The notes under the pieces were generated by a model. The model was not told the DNA's origin. It searched no databases and worked only from the letters and a program-made list of their open reading frames with translations. The translations under genes were made by a program, and so were the position numbers. From contig JAEZWM010000004.1 in assembly GCA_023443025.1 (NCBI GenBank), forward strand, positions 1 to 16,731: a DNA stretch of 16,731 nt. Direction: 5' to 3'. How positions within the stretch are numbered: position 1 is the stretch's first letter; every line of letters starts with the position of its first letter. Positions 1-7,018 of the stretch are shown one piece after another. The DNA is from Bacillota bacterium (GTDB taxonomy: Bacteria; Bacillota; Clostridia; Tissierellales; Peptoniphilaceae).

Positions 1-115
1 ACGCACATTCTATTGAATTATTGCTAATTCTAAATTACTTTATTGATTTTATAGAGTTTGCACCAAACACGTAGAGGAAGTGCCCTCACTTCCAATTACC
101 TTTTGTTATAAATTA
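1..115 (-). repeat. Intergenic repeat copy R1 (inverted, runs off the left edge)
   Basis: Read on the minus strand this stretch matches 9521-9635: the same GGTAATTGGAAGTG start, the same hairpin, then CGTGTTTGGTGCAAACTC, an AT-rich tract and AATAGAATGTGCGT at the window edge. It contains the hairpin 76-93 (GGAAGTG, CCCT loop, CACTTCC). Weaker similarity to the region before 9544 continues to about 150. The element probably extends beyond the window. No coding potential is seen. Its function is unknown; it resembles other multi-copy hairpin-bearing intergenic repeats. Confidence 0.85.
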
Positions 116-249
116 AAGTACATCAAACTGTTTAAACTTTGATTAATTTTAACTATACTTCAAACTTTTTTAAAAGAATGAAAATATAAAATACAAAAAA
201 AGGCTCCGAAACATATAGAATATCTTTTGTCTTCGATCCAACTTTAAGG

Positions 250-266
250 GATCACCCTAGATGATC
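250..266. repeat. Short hairpin, GATCA/TGATC type, next to GCTACA
   Basis: GATCA (250-254) pairs with TGATC (262-266) across a 7-base loop. It is followed by TGCGCTACA, the same GCTAC tag that follows the other hairpins of this repeat family although the arms differ completely. The stem is only 5 bp, so folding alone is weak evidence; the shared tag is the main reason to list it. Confidence 0.45.
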
Positions 267-289
267 TGCGCTACAAATTATACAAAAAC

Positions 290-497
290 ATAAAAAACAA
301 ATGAATGGAAGTGAGGGCACTTCCTCTACGAAGAGATATTTATATATTGAATGACAAGAAACTTGTCGAGCCAAATATCGGTGTGAATTACCCTTTGCCT
401 TTCAACAAATCTTCTAAACCACCCACATTCTGCTTAATTATTGCTATCCTAAATTCCCTTTAATGAGTTCATAACTTTTGCACCATTTCTCAAACGA
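290..497 (-). repeat. Intergenic repeat copy R2 (inverted, diverged)
   Basis: The reverse complement is collinear with 9565-9760. It shares TGGTGCAAA, an AT tract, AGAATGTG-GTGGTTTAGAAGATTT, ATTTGGCTCGACAAG, CAATATATAAATA and the terminal GGAAGTG hairpin. It holds the hairpins 307-324 (GGAAGTG/CACTTCC) and 353-367 (GACAAG/CTTGTC). Where the other copies carry a GGCGATT/AATCGCC hairpin, this copy has unrelated non-palindromic sequence at about 376-405, so that hairpin was either lost here or gained elsewhere. Confidence 0.85.
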
Positions 498-560
498 TTT
501 GAATAAAAGCTGGATATTAAGGATTCGACCATTATCTCTCAACTATCATCCTACATCTAA

Positions 561-589
561 TAGTCATTAGCATTATTCTGTGATACAAT
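561..589 (+). promoter_or_regulatory. Putative promoter of the AlaX-like gene
   Basis: An extended -10 (TGATACAAT, 581-589) is preceded at 17 bp by TAGTCA (561-566), which matches 4 of 6 bases of TTGACA. Transcription would start near 596, about 40 bases before the start codon. Prediction by inspection only. Confidence 0.5.
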
Positions 590-634
590 AAATACATGAA
601 TTAAAAAGTATATATTTCTAGTGAGGTGAATTAT

Positions 635-1918
635 ATGAATCTTTATTTTGATTTTCCCTACTTAAGCGAACTAAAAGTTACAGTAAAGAAAAGAAAAACT
701 TTAAAAAATAAATTGCATATTTCAACGATTGACACTATCTTTTGCCCTCATAACAAAGACGGACTGCCTTCAGATATTGGTTTTTTTGATGACATTCCCG
801 TATCTGATGTCTATGTTGATAATGGAGAGATTTTTCACGTACTTGAAGAAAAATCAAAAAAGAACTCCTTTACTCAAAAGCTGAATATAGAACACCGAAA
901 CGATGTAATGCAGCAGTATGGGGCTGCCGTAATCTATAGCTTAGTTTTTAAAAAGCTCCTATCTCTGGAAGTGTTAAATACTATCATTGATGATGAACAA
1001 ATGATTCTTTCAGTTGAGTTGCTCGATAAATCGGTAAATATTATCGGAATGCTTACTACTGTTATGGACGTTGTTAATTCAGTAATTGACAACTCCTTGG
1101 AAATTGAGGTATCAAGTGAGACAGATGCTTACCATGCAAGTATTGCTACCTTGGGTAAGATAGAAATAGAAGCACCAATTCCTTCAAATACATCAGAAAT
1201 AAAATCCACTGTAATCACTTCTTACAAGTATAATGATAATCAGTTAGATATATATTTGCTTGCCGGTAAAAGATGCATGGACTATCTTTATAATAGACTT
1301 TCAATAGTAAAGAATATCAGAAAGTTACTGAATGTAGACGATGAGGATGTTTACTCAGCTGTAAATGAGTTGGTTGAAAAGAGCGATGGTTTAAATCAAG
1401 AGCTTGGTGAACTTAAGAATTATGTCTACCTAAATTATATAAATGAGTTAGAAATCCTAACGTATGAAATAGAAGAATATTCTGTCTTTAGCCATTATGT
1501 CGAGGATTTAGATATAGTTCTGGAAGACTTTATAGAATTAATTCCTACCGACATTGCACTGGTCGGTAAAAATGAAGGAGAATACTCAAGATTTTGCCTG
1601 CTTTCAAAAGTGGAAGATTTTGATATAAGTGAAGTTTTTGAAGCTGTAAATGAGATCTATCCTTTTGAATTCAAATCGGATAAAGAGCTTTACAACGGAA
1701 GAATACTAACTCAGTATCTAGAAAGGTTCATGGACACTTTTAATAAGTACTTGAAAGAAAAGCTAACTTACTTCATCGAAAATCCTCCAACGGATGAACA
1801 GTTGGAAATAGATGATGAAGAATTGGAAGAGATTTTAACTTATGATGATACCGATGTAGAAAATCAAGATGAATCAGAAGATGAAAAAGCTGAAGAATCG
1901 GAAGAAGAAGACGAATAA
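635..1918 (+). CDS. Degenerate AlaX-like (alanyl-tRNA editing family) protein with DHHA1-like C-terminus and acidic tail
   Basis: This 427-residue protein follows the domain order of long AlaX/AlaRS-editing proteins. Residues about 34-70 (IFCPHN...GLPSDIGFF...GEIFHVLEE) resemble the AlaX GGGQPSDTG...G-I-HV segment, with the GGGQ part eroded. Residues 88-99 (RNDVMQQYGAAV) align with the hallmark R-DHMQxHTGQH, but both zinc-binding histidines of the HxxxH pair are replaced (Tyr95, Val99). Residues 210-250 (AGKRCMDYL...) match the linker, and 306-355 looks like a DHHA1 core without its glycine-rich motif. The last 40 residues are strongly acidic. Editing of mis-charged tRNA(Ala) is the family role; loss of the zinc site argues against deacylase activity, so function is unknown. 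ATG at 635 is chosen because GAGGTG (623-628) lies 6 bases upstream; an in-frame GTG at 626 falls inside that site. The gene appears monocistronic and ends at a strong terminator. Confidence 0.8.
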   Translation: MNLYFDFPYLSELKVTVKKRKTLKNKLHISTIDTIFCPHNKDGLPSDIGFFDDIPVSDVYVDNGEIFHVLEEKSKKNSFTQKLNIEHRNDVMQQYGAAVIYSLVFKKLLSLEVLNTIIDDEQMILSVELLDKSVNIIGMLTTVMDVVNSVIDNSLEIEVSSETDAYHASIATLGKIEIEAPIPSNTSEIKSTVITSYKYNDNQLDIYLLAGKRCMDYLYNRLSIVKNIRKLLNVDDEDVYSAVNELVEKSDGLNQELGELKNYVYLNYINELEILTYEIEEYSVFSHYVEDLDIVLEDFIELIPTDIALVGKNEGEYSRFCLLSKVEDFDISEVFEAVNEIYPFEFKSDKELYNGRILTQYLERFMDTFNKYLKEKLTYFIENPPTDEQLEIDDEELEEILTYDDTDVENQDESEDEKAEESEEEDE

Positions 1919-1936
1919 TATAAATAAATGATTAAA

Positions 1937-1966
1937 AAATGGTGTGCTGAGCGTAGCACACCATTT
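1937..1966. terminator. Bidirectional Rho-independent terminator
   Basis: A perfect 12-bp stem (AAATGGTGTGCT, loop GAGCGT, AGCACACCATTT) lies between two converging genes. A-rich sequence on the left and T-rich sequence on the right supply a U-tract in both directions, so it should end the AlaX-like transcript from the left and the ABC/YbjQ operon from the right. Confidence 0.9.
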
Positions 1967-1979
1967 CTTATTTTAACTC

Positions 1980-2291
1980 TTAAATAAATTTAACTGCTGT
2001 TCCGTATACGATTACCTCTGCAGCTCCTTGCATTACAGCTGAGGATGCATATCTTAAGTTGATAACAGCATCTGCACCAAGTGCTTCTGTTTCTTCAACC
2101 ATCCTCTTTGTAGCTATGGCTCTAGCCTCATCCATCATTTGAGTATATGCCTTTAGTTCTCCACCAATAAGAGTCTTAAAGCCTTGGCTAATATCTTTTC
2201 CAACATTTTTTGACTGTATGGTGCTTCCCTTTACGATTGAAAGTGTTTCCAGCTCTTTACCTGAAATAAAATCAGTATTTACTAAGATCAT
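1980..2291 (-). CDS. YbjQ / UPF0145 (DUF74) family protein
   Basis: A 103-residue protein of the YbjQ family, recognisable from its core GGELKAYTQMMDEARAIATK (residues 43-62) followed by EALGADAVINLRY and a C-terminal strand VIVYGTAVKF. The family forms small homomultimeric rings related to dodecin-like folds; its biochemical role is not established. ATG at 2291 is chosen because GGAGTG (2301-2306) sits 9 bases upstream; the in-frame GTG at 2303 lies within the Shine-Dalgarno. The start overlaps the end of the upstream small membrane gene by 20 bases, suggesting coupled translation. It is the last gene of the TetR/ABC operon, followed by a terminator. Confidence 0.92.
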   Translation of the reverse strand: MILVNTDFISGKELETLSIVKGSTIQSKNVGKDISQGFKTLIGGELKAYTQMMDEARAIATKRMVEETEALGADAVINLRYASSAVMQGAAEVIVYGTAVKFI

Positions 2292-2499
2292 CTTCGTATC
2301 CACTCCTTATCTCGTTGATTCTTTCCATTATATTTTTTATCACAACTATAATAATAAAAAGCGGTATTAAGGATAATAGATAACCAAATGGCTGAGGTAT
2401 AAACTTCATTAAGACAACCAGGTATAGTACTTCTATTAACAATAGAATAATTGAAATCAAAACCGGTGCTATCATTTTTTTAATATGTTCGCTTTTCAT
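2272..2499 (-). CDS. Small two-helix membrane protein
   Basis: A 75-residue protein with a basic N-terminus (MKSEHIKK), two hydrophobic helices at about residues 10-32 and 39-56 separated by a short polar turn (KFIPQPFG), and a charged tail (RINEIRSGYEDDLSKY). No family is recognised. The ATG at 2499 follows GGAAGTGAGG; a longer reading from a GTG at 2556 would run into the end of the permease gene and is less likely. It sits 34 bases after the permease and overlaps the YbjQ gene, so it is co-transcribed with the exporter. Its position next to YbjQ suggests the two act together, since YbjQ-like proteins often neighbour small membrane proteins, but this is inference. Confidence 0.75.
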   Translation of the reverse strand: MKSEHIKKMIAPVLISIILLLIEVLYLVVLMKFIPQPFGYLLSLIPLFIIIVVIKNIMERINEIRSGYEDDLSKY

Positions 2500-2533
2500 A
2501 TCCTCACTTCCACTTAATATATCTATATATACC

Positions 2534-4150
2534 CTAATGACCCTCTTTAATATCACGTTTTCTATAACTTATAAAACCTATAATTGTTAAAAATACGGAA
2601 ATAACTACAAGTATTATTAATTTATTCCAGTTTACTTCTTCAATAGGATATGCAGGTATACTTCCAAATGGAGTTAGACTAAGCGTCCAACTTGGAATGT
2701 CAAGTAATTTCCCAAGATATACTACCAAAAAGGAATATCCAAGGTAAACATAGATCAGTGATGTAATTCTGGGTAATACACCAATTAATAGTGCTGAAAG
2801 CCCAATCATAACCCAAACCGCCGGTAAGTATAGCAGCGAAGCTTTTATAAATTCTGAAAGTGGTGCAATGTCTTCAAGTACCATAGAGCCTACAGACCAA
2901 AAACCATAAGCGGAAAGCAATTGATAAACCACAGATGCAATTAAGGCAATTATCAAATACGAAAGCATCTGGGAGTACCTTGATACTGATTTACTTAGAA
3001 TATGTTCCGTATAGCCGTTTTTTTCTTCTGTGGATAATCTATTCATAAAGTTTAAGACAGGTACTGTGCTTATAACCGACATAATGGACATTAGCATAGT
3101 TGTGAAAAGCTGTGTAAAGGAAGCAGTAGATCCCATTTGTTCAAACATGGATCTAAGTATATCACTGCTGTTTAGATATCCTTCCAAATCACCAAAAACA
3201 GATCCATACATTCCTGCTAATATAAATAATGTGAGTCCCCATACAATAAAAGATGTTCTTAGTAGTTTTATTGCCAGTCCTAGATTACTCGAAAGTAAAC
3301 TTGATGCATGTCTTCTACCCTGTCTTTCCGGAAGTAATCCACTACCCAAATCCCTATTACCATTTAACCAAAGTGCAAAAAGAATCAATACAATTGTGAT
3401 AACTTTTACCACAGCAATGGGCCAAAAATAATCATTTACAAAATTTTCAGTTCTTAATATCAAACCTAGTGGTGATATCAGAGACAGAGTTTCATTACTA
3501 ACATCTCCGATTCCTCTTAATACATATAGAAACATAAAAAAGCCAAAAGATAATCCCATCGCAGTTCTGTTGTTCGACGTTAACTGACAAAATACTGCTG
3601 TAGAAGCGGCAAAAAACATTCCAACTACGCCCATGCTCGCTCCAAAGATTACACAACCCATGAAACTCATTCCTTCGCCTCTTAGAAGGTACAGCCCTGC
3701 AAAGCATAGTATTGAAAGCAAAACATTTGCAATTAGAGCAACTAGCAAAGTCGAAGCTAAATTGGAAAGCCTTCCTACTTGAAGCGATCTAATAATCTCC
3801 ATCCTTCCCAGTTCCTCATCCTGTCTAGTATGTCTACTCACGAGAAAAATATTCATTACTCCGGCGAACATCGCTGAGAAAACGAGCATATAATTCGCAT
3901 AGGCTGCCCCCAGGGTATAGTTTGCCTCCCCATATACGGGTCCAACGATGGCAATCATCGCCGGGTTTTTCATGGTTTCAATGATTGCGGTCATATCGGA
4001 TGATACCAATAAGATATCCTCAAAAACCGGCACCAATACCGCAACAAATATGGCTAATCCAAATAACCATATTAATAGTCTTATCCTATCACGCCTAACA
4101 ATAAATTTGCTTAATATACCGGTACCTAAAAAAGAATCTCTTTTTAGCAT
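2534..4150 (-). CDS. ABC-2 type exporter permease (TnrB3-like, about 12 TM)
   Basis: A 538-residue integral membrane protein built of two halves, each with about six hydrophobic helices, separated by a polar segment around residues 265-290 (NGNRDLGSGLLPERQGRRHA). This architecture and length match permeases of the tetronasin-resistance (TnrB2/TnrB3) class, which pair with one ATPase to export hydrophobic compounds. The start is ATG at 4150, giving the junction TAA-T-ATG with the ATPase gene; an ATG 9 bases upstream lies too close to the Shine-Dalgarno GGGAG. The substrate cannot be told from sequence. It is regulated with the TetR gene upstream. Confidence 0.88.
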   Translation of the reverse strand: MLKRDSFLGTGILSKFIVRRDRIRLLIWLFGLAIFVAVLVPVFEDILLVSSDMTAIIETMKNPAMIAIVGPVYGEANYTLGAAYANYMLVFSAMFAGVMNIFLVSRHTRQDEELGRMEIIRSLQVGRLSNLASTLLVALIANVLLSILCFAGLYLLRGEGMSFMGCVIFGASMGVVGMFFAASTAVFCQLTSNNRTAMGLSFGFFMFLYVLRGIGDVSNETLSLISPLGLILRTENFVNDYFWPIAVVKVITIVLILFALWLNGNRDLGSGLLPERQGRRHASSLLSSNLGLAIKLLRTSFIVWGLTLFILAGMYGSVFGDLEGYLNSSDILRSMFEQMGSTASFTQLFTTMLMSIMSVISTVPVLNFMNRLSTEEKNGYTEHILSKSVSRYSQMLSYLIIALIASVVYQLLSAYGFWSVGSMVLEDIAPLSEFIKASLLYLPAVWVMIGLSALLIGVLPRITSLIYVYLGYSFLVVYLGKLLDIPSWTLSLTPFGSIPAYPIEEVNWNKLIILVVISVFLTIIGFISYRKRDIKEGH

Positions 4151-4151
4151 A

Positions 4152-5039
4152 TTAATCATCTCCCTTAGAATAATGACTCATAAATAGCTGTTCCAGAGTT
4201 GGCGGCATGCATTGTAGACTTTGAATATCGTACTTGGAGATTTCACTGATAATCTCTCCTAAATGCTCTCCTTCTACACTAAATCTTATATTTTCACCAT
4301 CTACCATTAGATTATTTATAAATGGGTTGGTTTCCAGATTCGGAATTGCCTCTGCTGTAATGACATCTACATCTGTTCTTGTAAGATGCCTAAGCTCTTG
4401 TAATGTACCTGACTCGATTATACTTCCATCCCTTATAATACTCACTACGTCGCATAGTTTTTCTACTTCTGAAAGTATATGACTTGAAAGCAGTACACTT
4501 TTTCCTTCCGCTTTTATTCTTTTAACAGCATCTTGGAAAACAGATTCCATTAATGGATCGAGCCCGGAGGTTGGTTCGTCTAATATATAAAGGTCTGCAT
4601 CAGAAACAAAGGCTGCCACTAGCGCAACTTTCTGTCTGTTACCTTTAGAGTAGGTTCTACATTTTTTTGATGGATCAAGTTGAAACCTTTCTAGAAGTTC
4701 ATCTTGATATTTTTTGTTGCTTCCGGTACGTAGCCTTACAAATAGATCTATTACCTCTCCACCTGTAAGATTTGGCCAAAGATTAACATCTCCCGGTACA
4801 TATGCTACGCGTTTATGGATCTCGACTGCATCTTTCCAAGCGTCCTTCCCGAAAATTCTACTCTCACCGGAGTTTGCTTTTAATATTCCCAAAAGCACTC
4901 TTATCGCCGTAGTCTTTCCGGCACCATTTGGTCCTATAAAACCGTGGATTTCTCCCGGATTTACATTTAAATTTAAATTGTTTAAAGCTACTACTTTTCC
5001 AAAATTCTTAACTACGCCTTTCATTTCAATCATTGACAT
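4152..5039 (-). CDS. ABC transporter ATP-binding protein (TnrB2-like exporter ATPase)
   Basis: A 295-residue ABC ATPase. Visible motifs are Walker A GPNGAGKT (36-43), the signature YSKGNRQK (130-137, a variant of LSGGQ), Walker B LYILDEP (150-156), the D-loop SGLDP and the H-loop His187. At the Q-loop the usual Gln is replaced within VPGDVNLWPNLTG. Residues 215-295 form the extra C-terminal domain of drug-export ATPases. It should energise the permease encoded one base downstream. The ATG at 5039 is preferred over an upstream in-frame ATG because GGGAGG lies 8 bases before it; this places the start inside the TetR gene (14-base overlap), indicating coupled translation. Confidence 0.93.
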   Translation of the reverse strand: MSMIEMKGVVKNFGKVVALNNLNLNVNPGEIHGFIGPNGAGKTTAIRVLLGILKANSGESRIFGKDAWKDAVEIHKRVAYVPGDVNLWPNLTGGEVIDLFVRLRTGSNKKYQDELLERFQLDPSKKCRTYSKGNRQKVALVAAFVSDADLYILDEPTSGLDPLMESVFQDAVKRIKAEGKSVLLSSHILSEVEKLCDVVSIIRDGSIIESGTLQELRHLTRTDVDVITAEAIPNLETNPFINNLMVDGENIRFSVEGEHLGEIISEISKYDIQSLQCMPPTLEQLFMSHYSKGDD

Positions 5040-5706
5040 TTTTATTACCTCCCGGGGTATTGTCATAAAAGATTGCTTTTAAATCAAGCATTATTTCATC
5101 AAATTCATCCCAAGTATCGTCTAATTCATACTCGGATAGTGGTGTGTTTCCTATCTTTGCCATCAATTCTTGAGAATACCCCTCTATTGTCCAGCTGATA
5201 TATCTTTTAGCTTTAATCGGATCAATGTCACTTCTAAAGTATTCATCGTGTTTATTGTTTTTAGCTCTTTTTAGTATATCGTCCCTCTTCTTAAACATGG
5301 TTGTTAATGAGTTGAATATCTTCTCCGATATCTTCATATTTTCAGGCTTAAGAAAAAGCATCGTTAAAAACTCAAACACTTCAGGGTTTCTCGTGTAAGC
5401 TATCAGTTTTATCTTAGTTACCCTTCTAAAAAATTCGATATAGTCGTATTTCTCTATAATATCATCCGGCATTTTAAAATATTCATCTACGAAGTCGTCA
5501 CAGTATGTTGCCAGGTATTCATATAGTCCTTTTTTAGTGCCAAAATAATGAAATACCATCCCTTTTGAAATATCTGCAGCATTTGCAATCTGCTCCACAG
5601 AAGTTTTTTCATAACCATATTTCCCAAACTCACTGAGTGCTGCTCTTATAATTCTTTCTTGCTTCTCCTCCGGTATTAAATGAAATTTACTATAAATAGT
5701 GGACAC
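5026..5706 (-). CDS. TetR/AcrR-family regulator, probable autorepressor of the exporter operon
   Basis: About 223-226 residues. The N-terminal segment EEKQERIIRAALSEFGKYG, then the helix-turn-helix EQIANAADISKGMVFHYF and GTKKGLYEYL, is classic TetR DNA-binding domain (residues 13-65). The divergent C-terminal part would bind an inducer. It is the first gene of the exporter operon and its promoter carries two palindromes, so autoregulation is likely. The start is odd: no ATG exists in the first codons. The GTG at 5706 shares a base with the Shine-Dalgarno AGGAGG (5706-5711) and cannot be well used, whereas ATT at 5697 has an ideal 8-base spacing. The coordinates give the conventional GTG reading; the true start may be 5697. 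Confidence 0.92.
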   Translation of the reverse strand: MSTIYSKFHLIPEEKQERIIRAALSEFGKYGYEKTSVEQIANAADISKGMVFHYFGTKKGLYEYLATYCDDFVDEYFKMPDDIIEKYDYIEFFRRVTKIKLIAYTRNPEVFEFLTMLFLKPENMKISEKIFNSLTTMFKKRDDILKRAKNNKHDEYFRSDIDPIKAKRYISWTIEGYSQELMAKIGNTPLSEYELDDTWDEFDEIMLDLKAIFYDNTPGGNKNVND

Positions 5707-5713
5707 CTCCTCT

Positions 5714-5732
5714 ATAAACCGTTTCGGTTAAT
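5714..5732. promoter_or_regulatory. Putative TetR operator 1 (AACCGtttCGGTT)
   Basis: A perfect palindrome AACCG-TTT-CGGTT (5717-5729) in the context ATA...AAT lies just downstream of the -10 of the TetR operon, where bound repressor would block initiation. The half-site ACCG/CGGT is common among TetR-family operators. It is spaced 33 bp, about three helical turns, from operator 2. Confidence 0.8.
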
Positions 5733-5735
5733 ACC

Positions 5736-5764
5736 ATTATACACTTATAAACCGAATTGGTTAA
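5736..5764 (-). promoter_or_regulatory. Promoter of the TetR-exporter operon
   Basis: On the minus strand, TATAAT (5741-5736) is preceded after exactly 17 bp by TTAACC (5764-5759), a 4/6 match to TTGACA. The -35 lies inside operator 2 and operator 1 lies just after the -10, the layout expected for repression. Confidence 0.75.
5747..5764. promoter_or_regulatory. Putative TetR operator 2 (AACCgaattGGTT)
   Basis: AACCGAATTGGTT (5750-5762) in the same ATA...AA context as operator 1; it overlaps the -35 hexamer. One half-site is weaker (GGTT without the preceding C), so this may be the lower-affinity site. Confidence 0.75.
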
Positions 5765-5772
5765 TATGTTTT

Positions 5773-5807
5773 TAAAAAAACACCTATGGTACAAAACCAT
5801 AAGTGTT
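5773..5807 (-). terminator. Rho-independent terminator of the aminotransferase operon
   Basis: A 12-bp stem with one G-U pair joins 5796-5807 to 5779-5790 around a 5-base loop, followed on the minus strand by a T-run (5778-5773). It lies 5 bases after the aminotransferase stop codon and isolates that operon from the TetR promoter. Confidence 0.88.
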
Positions 5808-5811
5808 TCTT

Positions 5812-7002
5812 TTATCTCTGATTGTATTTTTCTATACCTAATTTCAGCAGTTCTATGGCTCTAATAATCTTATCTTGTGATACTGCAAATGCAAGTCTGA
5901 CCTGTGATTTACCACGTTCTGATTCACGATAAAATCCACTCGCCGGTGCTACCATTACAGTCTCACCATTGTCTTCAAAATCCGTCAGTAACCATTCTGC
6001 AAAATCATCTGTATCTTCTATCGGTAGTTCTGCAATTGTATAAAATGCCCCTTCGGATTTGTAGGATTTAACTCCATGGATTTTTTTCAGTTCTCTGTCA
6101 ATGACATCTCTTCTTCTGTTGTACTCTTCGTTTACATTCTTTAGATAGTCATTTTTCATATTATAAAGAGCTGTGGTTCCAATCTGCTCTAGTGTTGGAG
6201 CTGCTAGTCTTGCTGTACAAAGTTTAAACGCCGCCGCCATTACTTCGCTGTTTTTTGAAAGTATCGCTCCAATCCTTGCACCACATGCACTGAATCGCTT
6301 GGAGATACTGTCTAGGATAATCGTTCTATTTCTAACTCTTTCTATATCATAGAAACTCGTAAAAACATTGCCATCGTAGATGAACTCTCTGTATATTTCG
6401 TCTGCAATTATATATAGGTCATGCTCCTCAGCAAGATCTGCTACTCTTTCCAGTTCATCTTTACTATAAACTGCACCTGTTGGGTTTCCGGGATTGCAAA
6501 GTAGGATTGCCTTGGTGTTTTCATCCACTGCTGCAGCCATAGTGTCATAGTCCGGAAGTGCGAAACCGTCTTCTATATGTGTTGGAAAAGTTTTTACACT
6601 TATCCCTGCTTCGATCACATAAGAATCATAGTTTGAATAATATGGATCCGTTGTTATTATATTGTCTCCACAGTCCGTAGTCATAAGTAGTGACAATAGC
6701 AGTGCTTCACTGGCTCCTATGGTGACTGCAATCTCTTCTACATCAAACTCCATACCGTATGCCTTATAGTAATTGCTAATTGCAGATCTAAGCTCGTCCA
6801 TCCCCTTTGCAGGAGCATAGACTATTGTTTCCAACTCCACCTTTCTTACAGCTTCCAAGAATTCACTTGGAGTTTCAACATCAGGCACTCCAATATTTAA
6901 ATGATATATTGTTTTGCCGGCTTTCTTTGCCTTTTCGGCAAAGGGAACAAGCTTCCTAATTGCTGAATACTGCATTCTATTAACTCTATCTGAAATCTTC
7001 AA
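5812..7002 (-). CDS. PLP-dependent class I/II aminotransferase (AspC/AspB-like)
   Basis: A 396-residue fold-type I aminotransferase of usual length. Visible features: the nucleotide-like NPGNPTG (170-176), the pyridine-binding DEIY (201-204), the Schiff-base lysine Lys235 in DSISKRFSACGARIG with phosphate-binding Arg243, and Arg369 near the C-terminus, which in this family holds the substrate alpha-carboxylate. The amino-acid substrate cannot be assigned; aspartate, aromatic or branched-chain donors are all possible. Translation probably starts at TTG (7002), with AAAGGG 8 bases upstream; the next ATG (6975) would remove nine conserved-looking residues. It lies 16 bases after the PEPCK-like gene, so the two form an operon, and the Shine-Dalgarno falls right at the upstream stop codon. 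Confidence 0.9.
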   Translation of the reverse strand: MKISDRVNRMQYSAIRKLVPFAEKAKKAGKTIYHLNIGVPDVETPSEFLEAVRKVELETIVYAPAKGMDELRSAISNYYKAYGMEFDVEEIAVTIGASEALLLSLLMTTDCGDNIITTDPYYSNYDSYVIEAGISVKTFPTHIEDGFALPDYDTMAAAVDENTKAILLCNPGNPTGAVYSKDELERVADLAEEHDLYIIADEIYREFIYDGNVFTSFYDIERVRNRTIILDSISKRFSACGARIGAILSKNSEVMAAAFKLCTARLAAPTLEQIGTTALYNMKNDYLKNVNEEYNRRRDVIDRELKKIHGVKSYKSEGAFYTIAELPIEDTDDFAEWLLTDFEDNGETVMVAPASGFYRESERGKSQVRLAFAVSQDKIIRAIELLKLGIEKYNQR

Positions 7003-7018
7003 TTATTACACCCTTTCA

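Noticed and set aside
626..634. GTG start at 626 for the AlaX-like protein
   Set aside because: That GTG lies inside the Shine-Dalgarno GAGGTG; the ATG at 635 has correct spacing.
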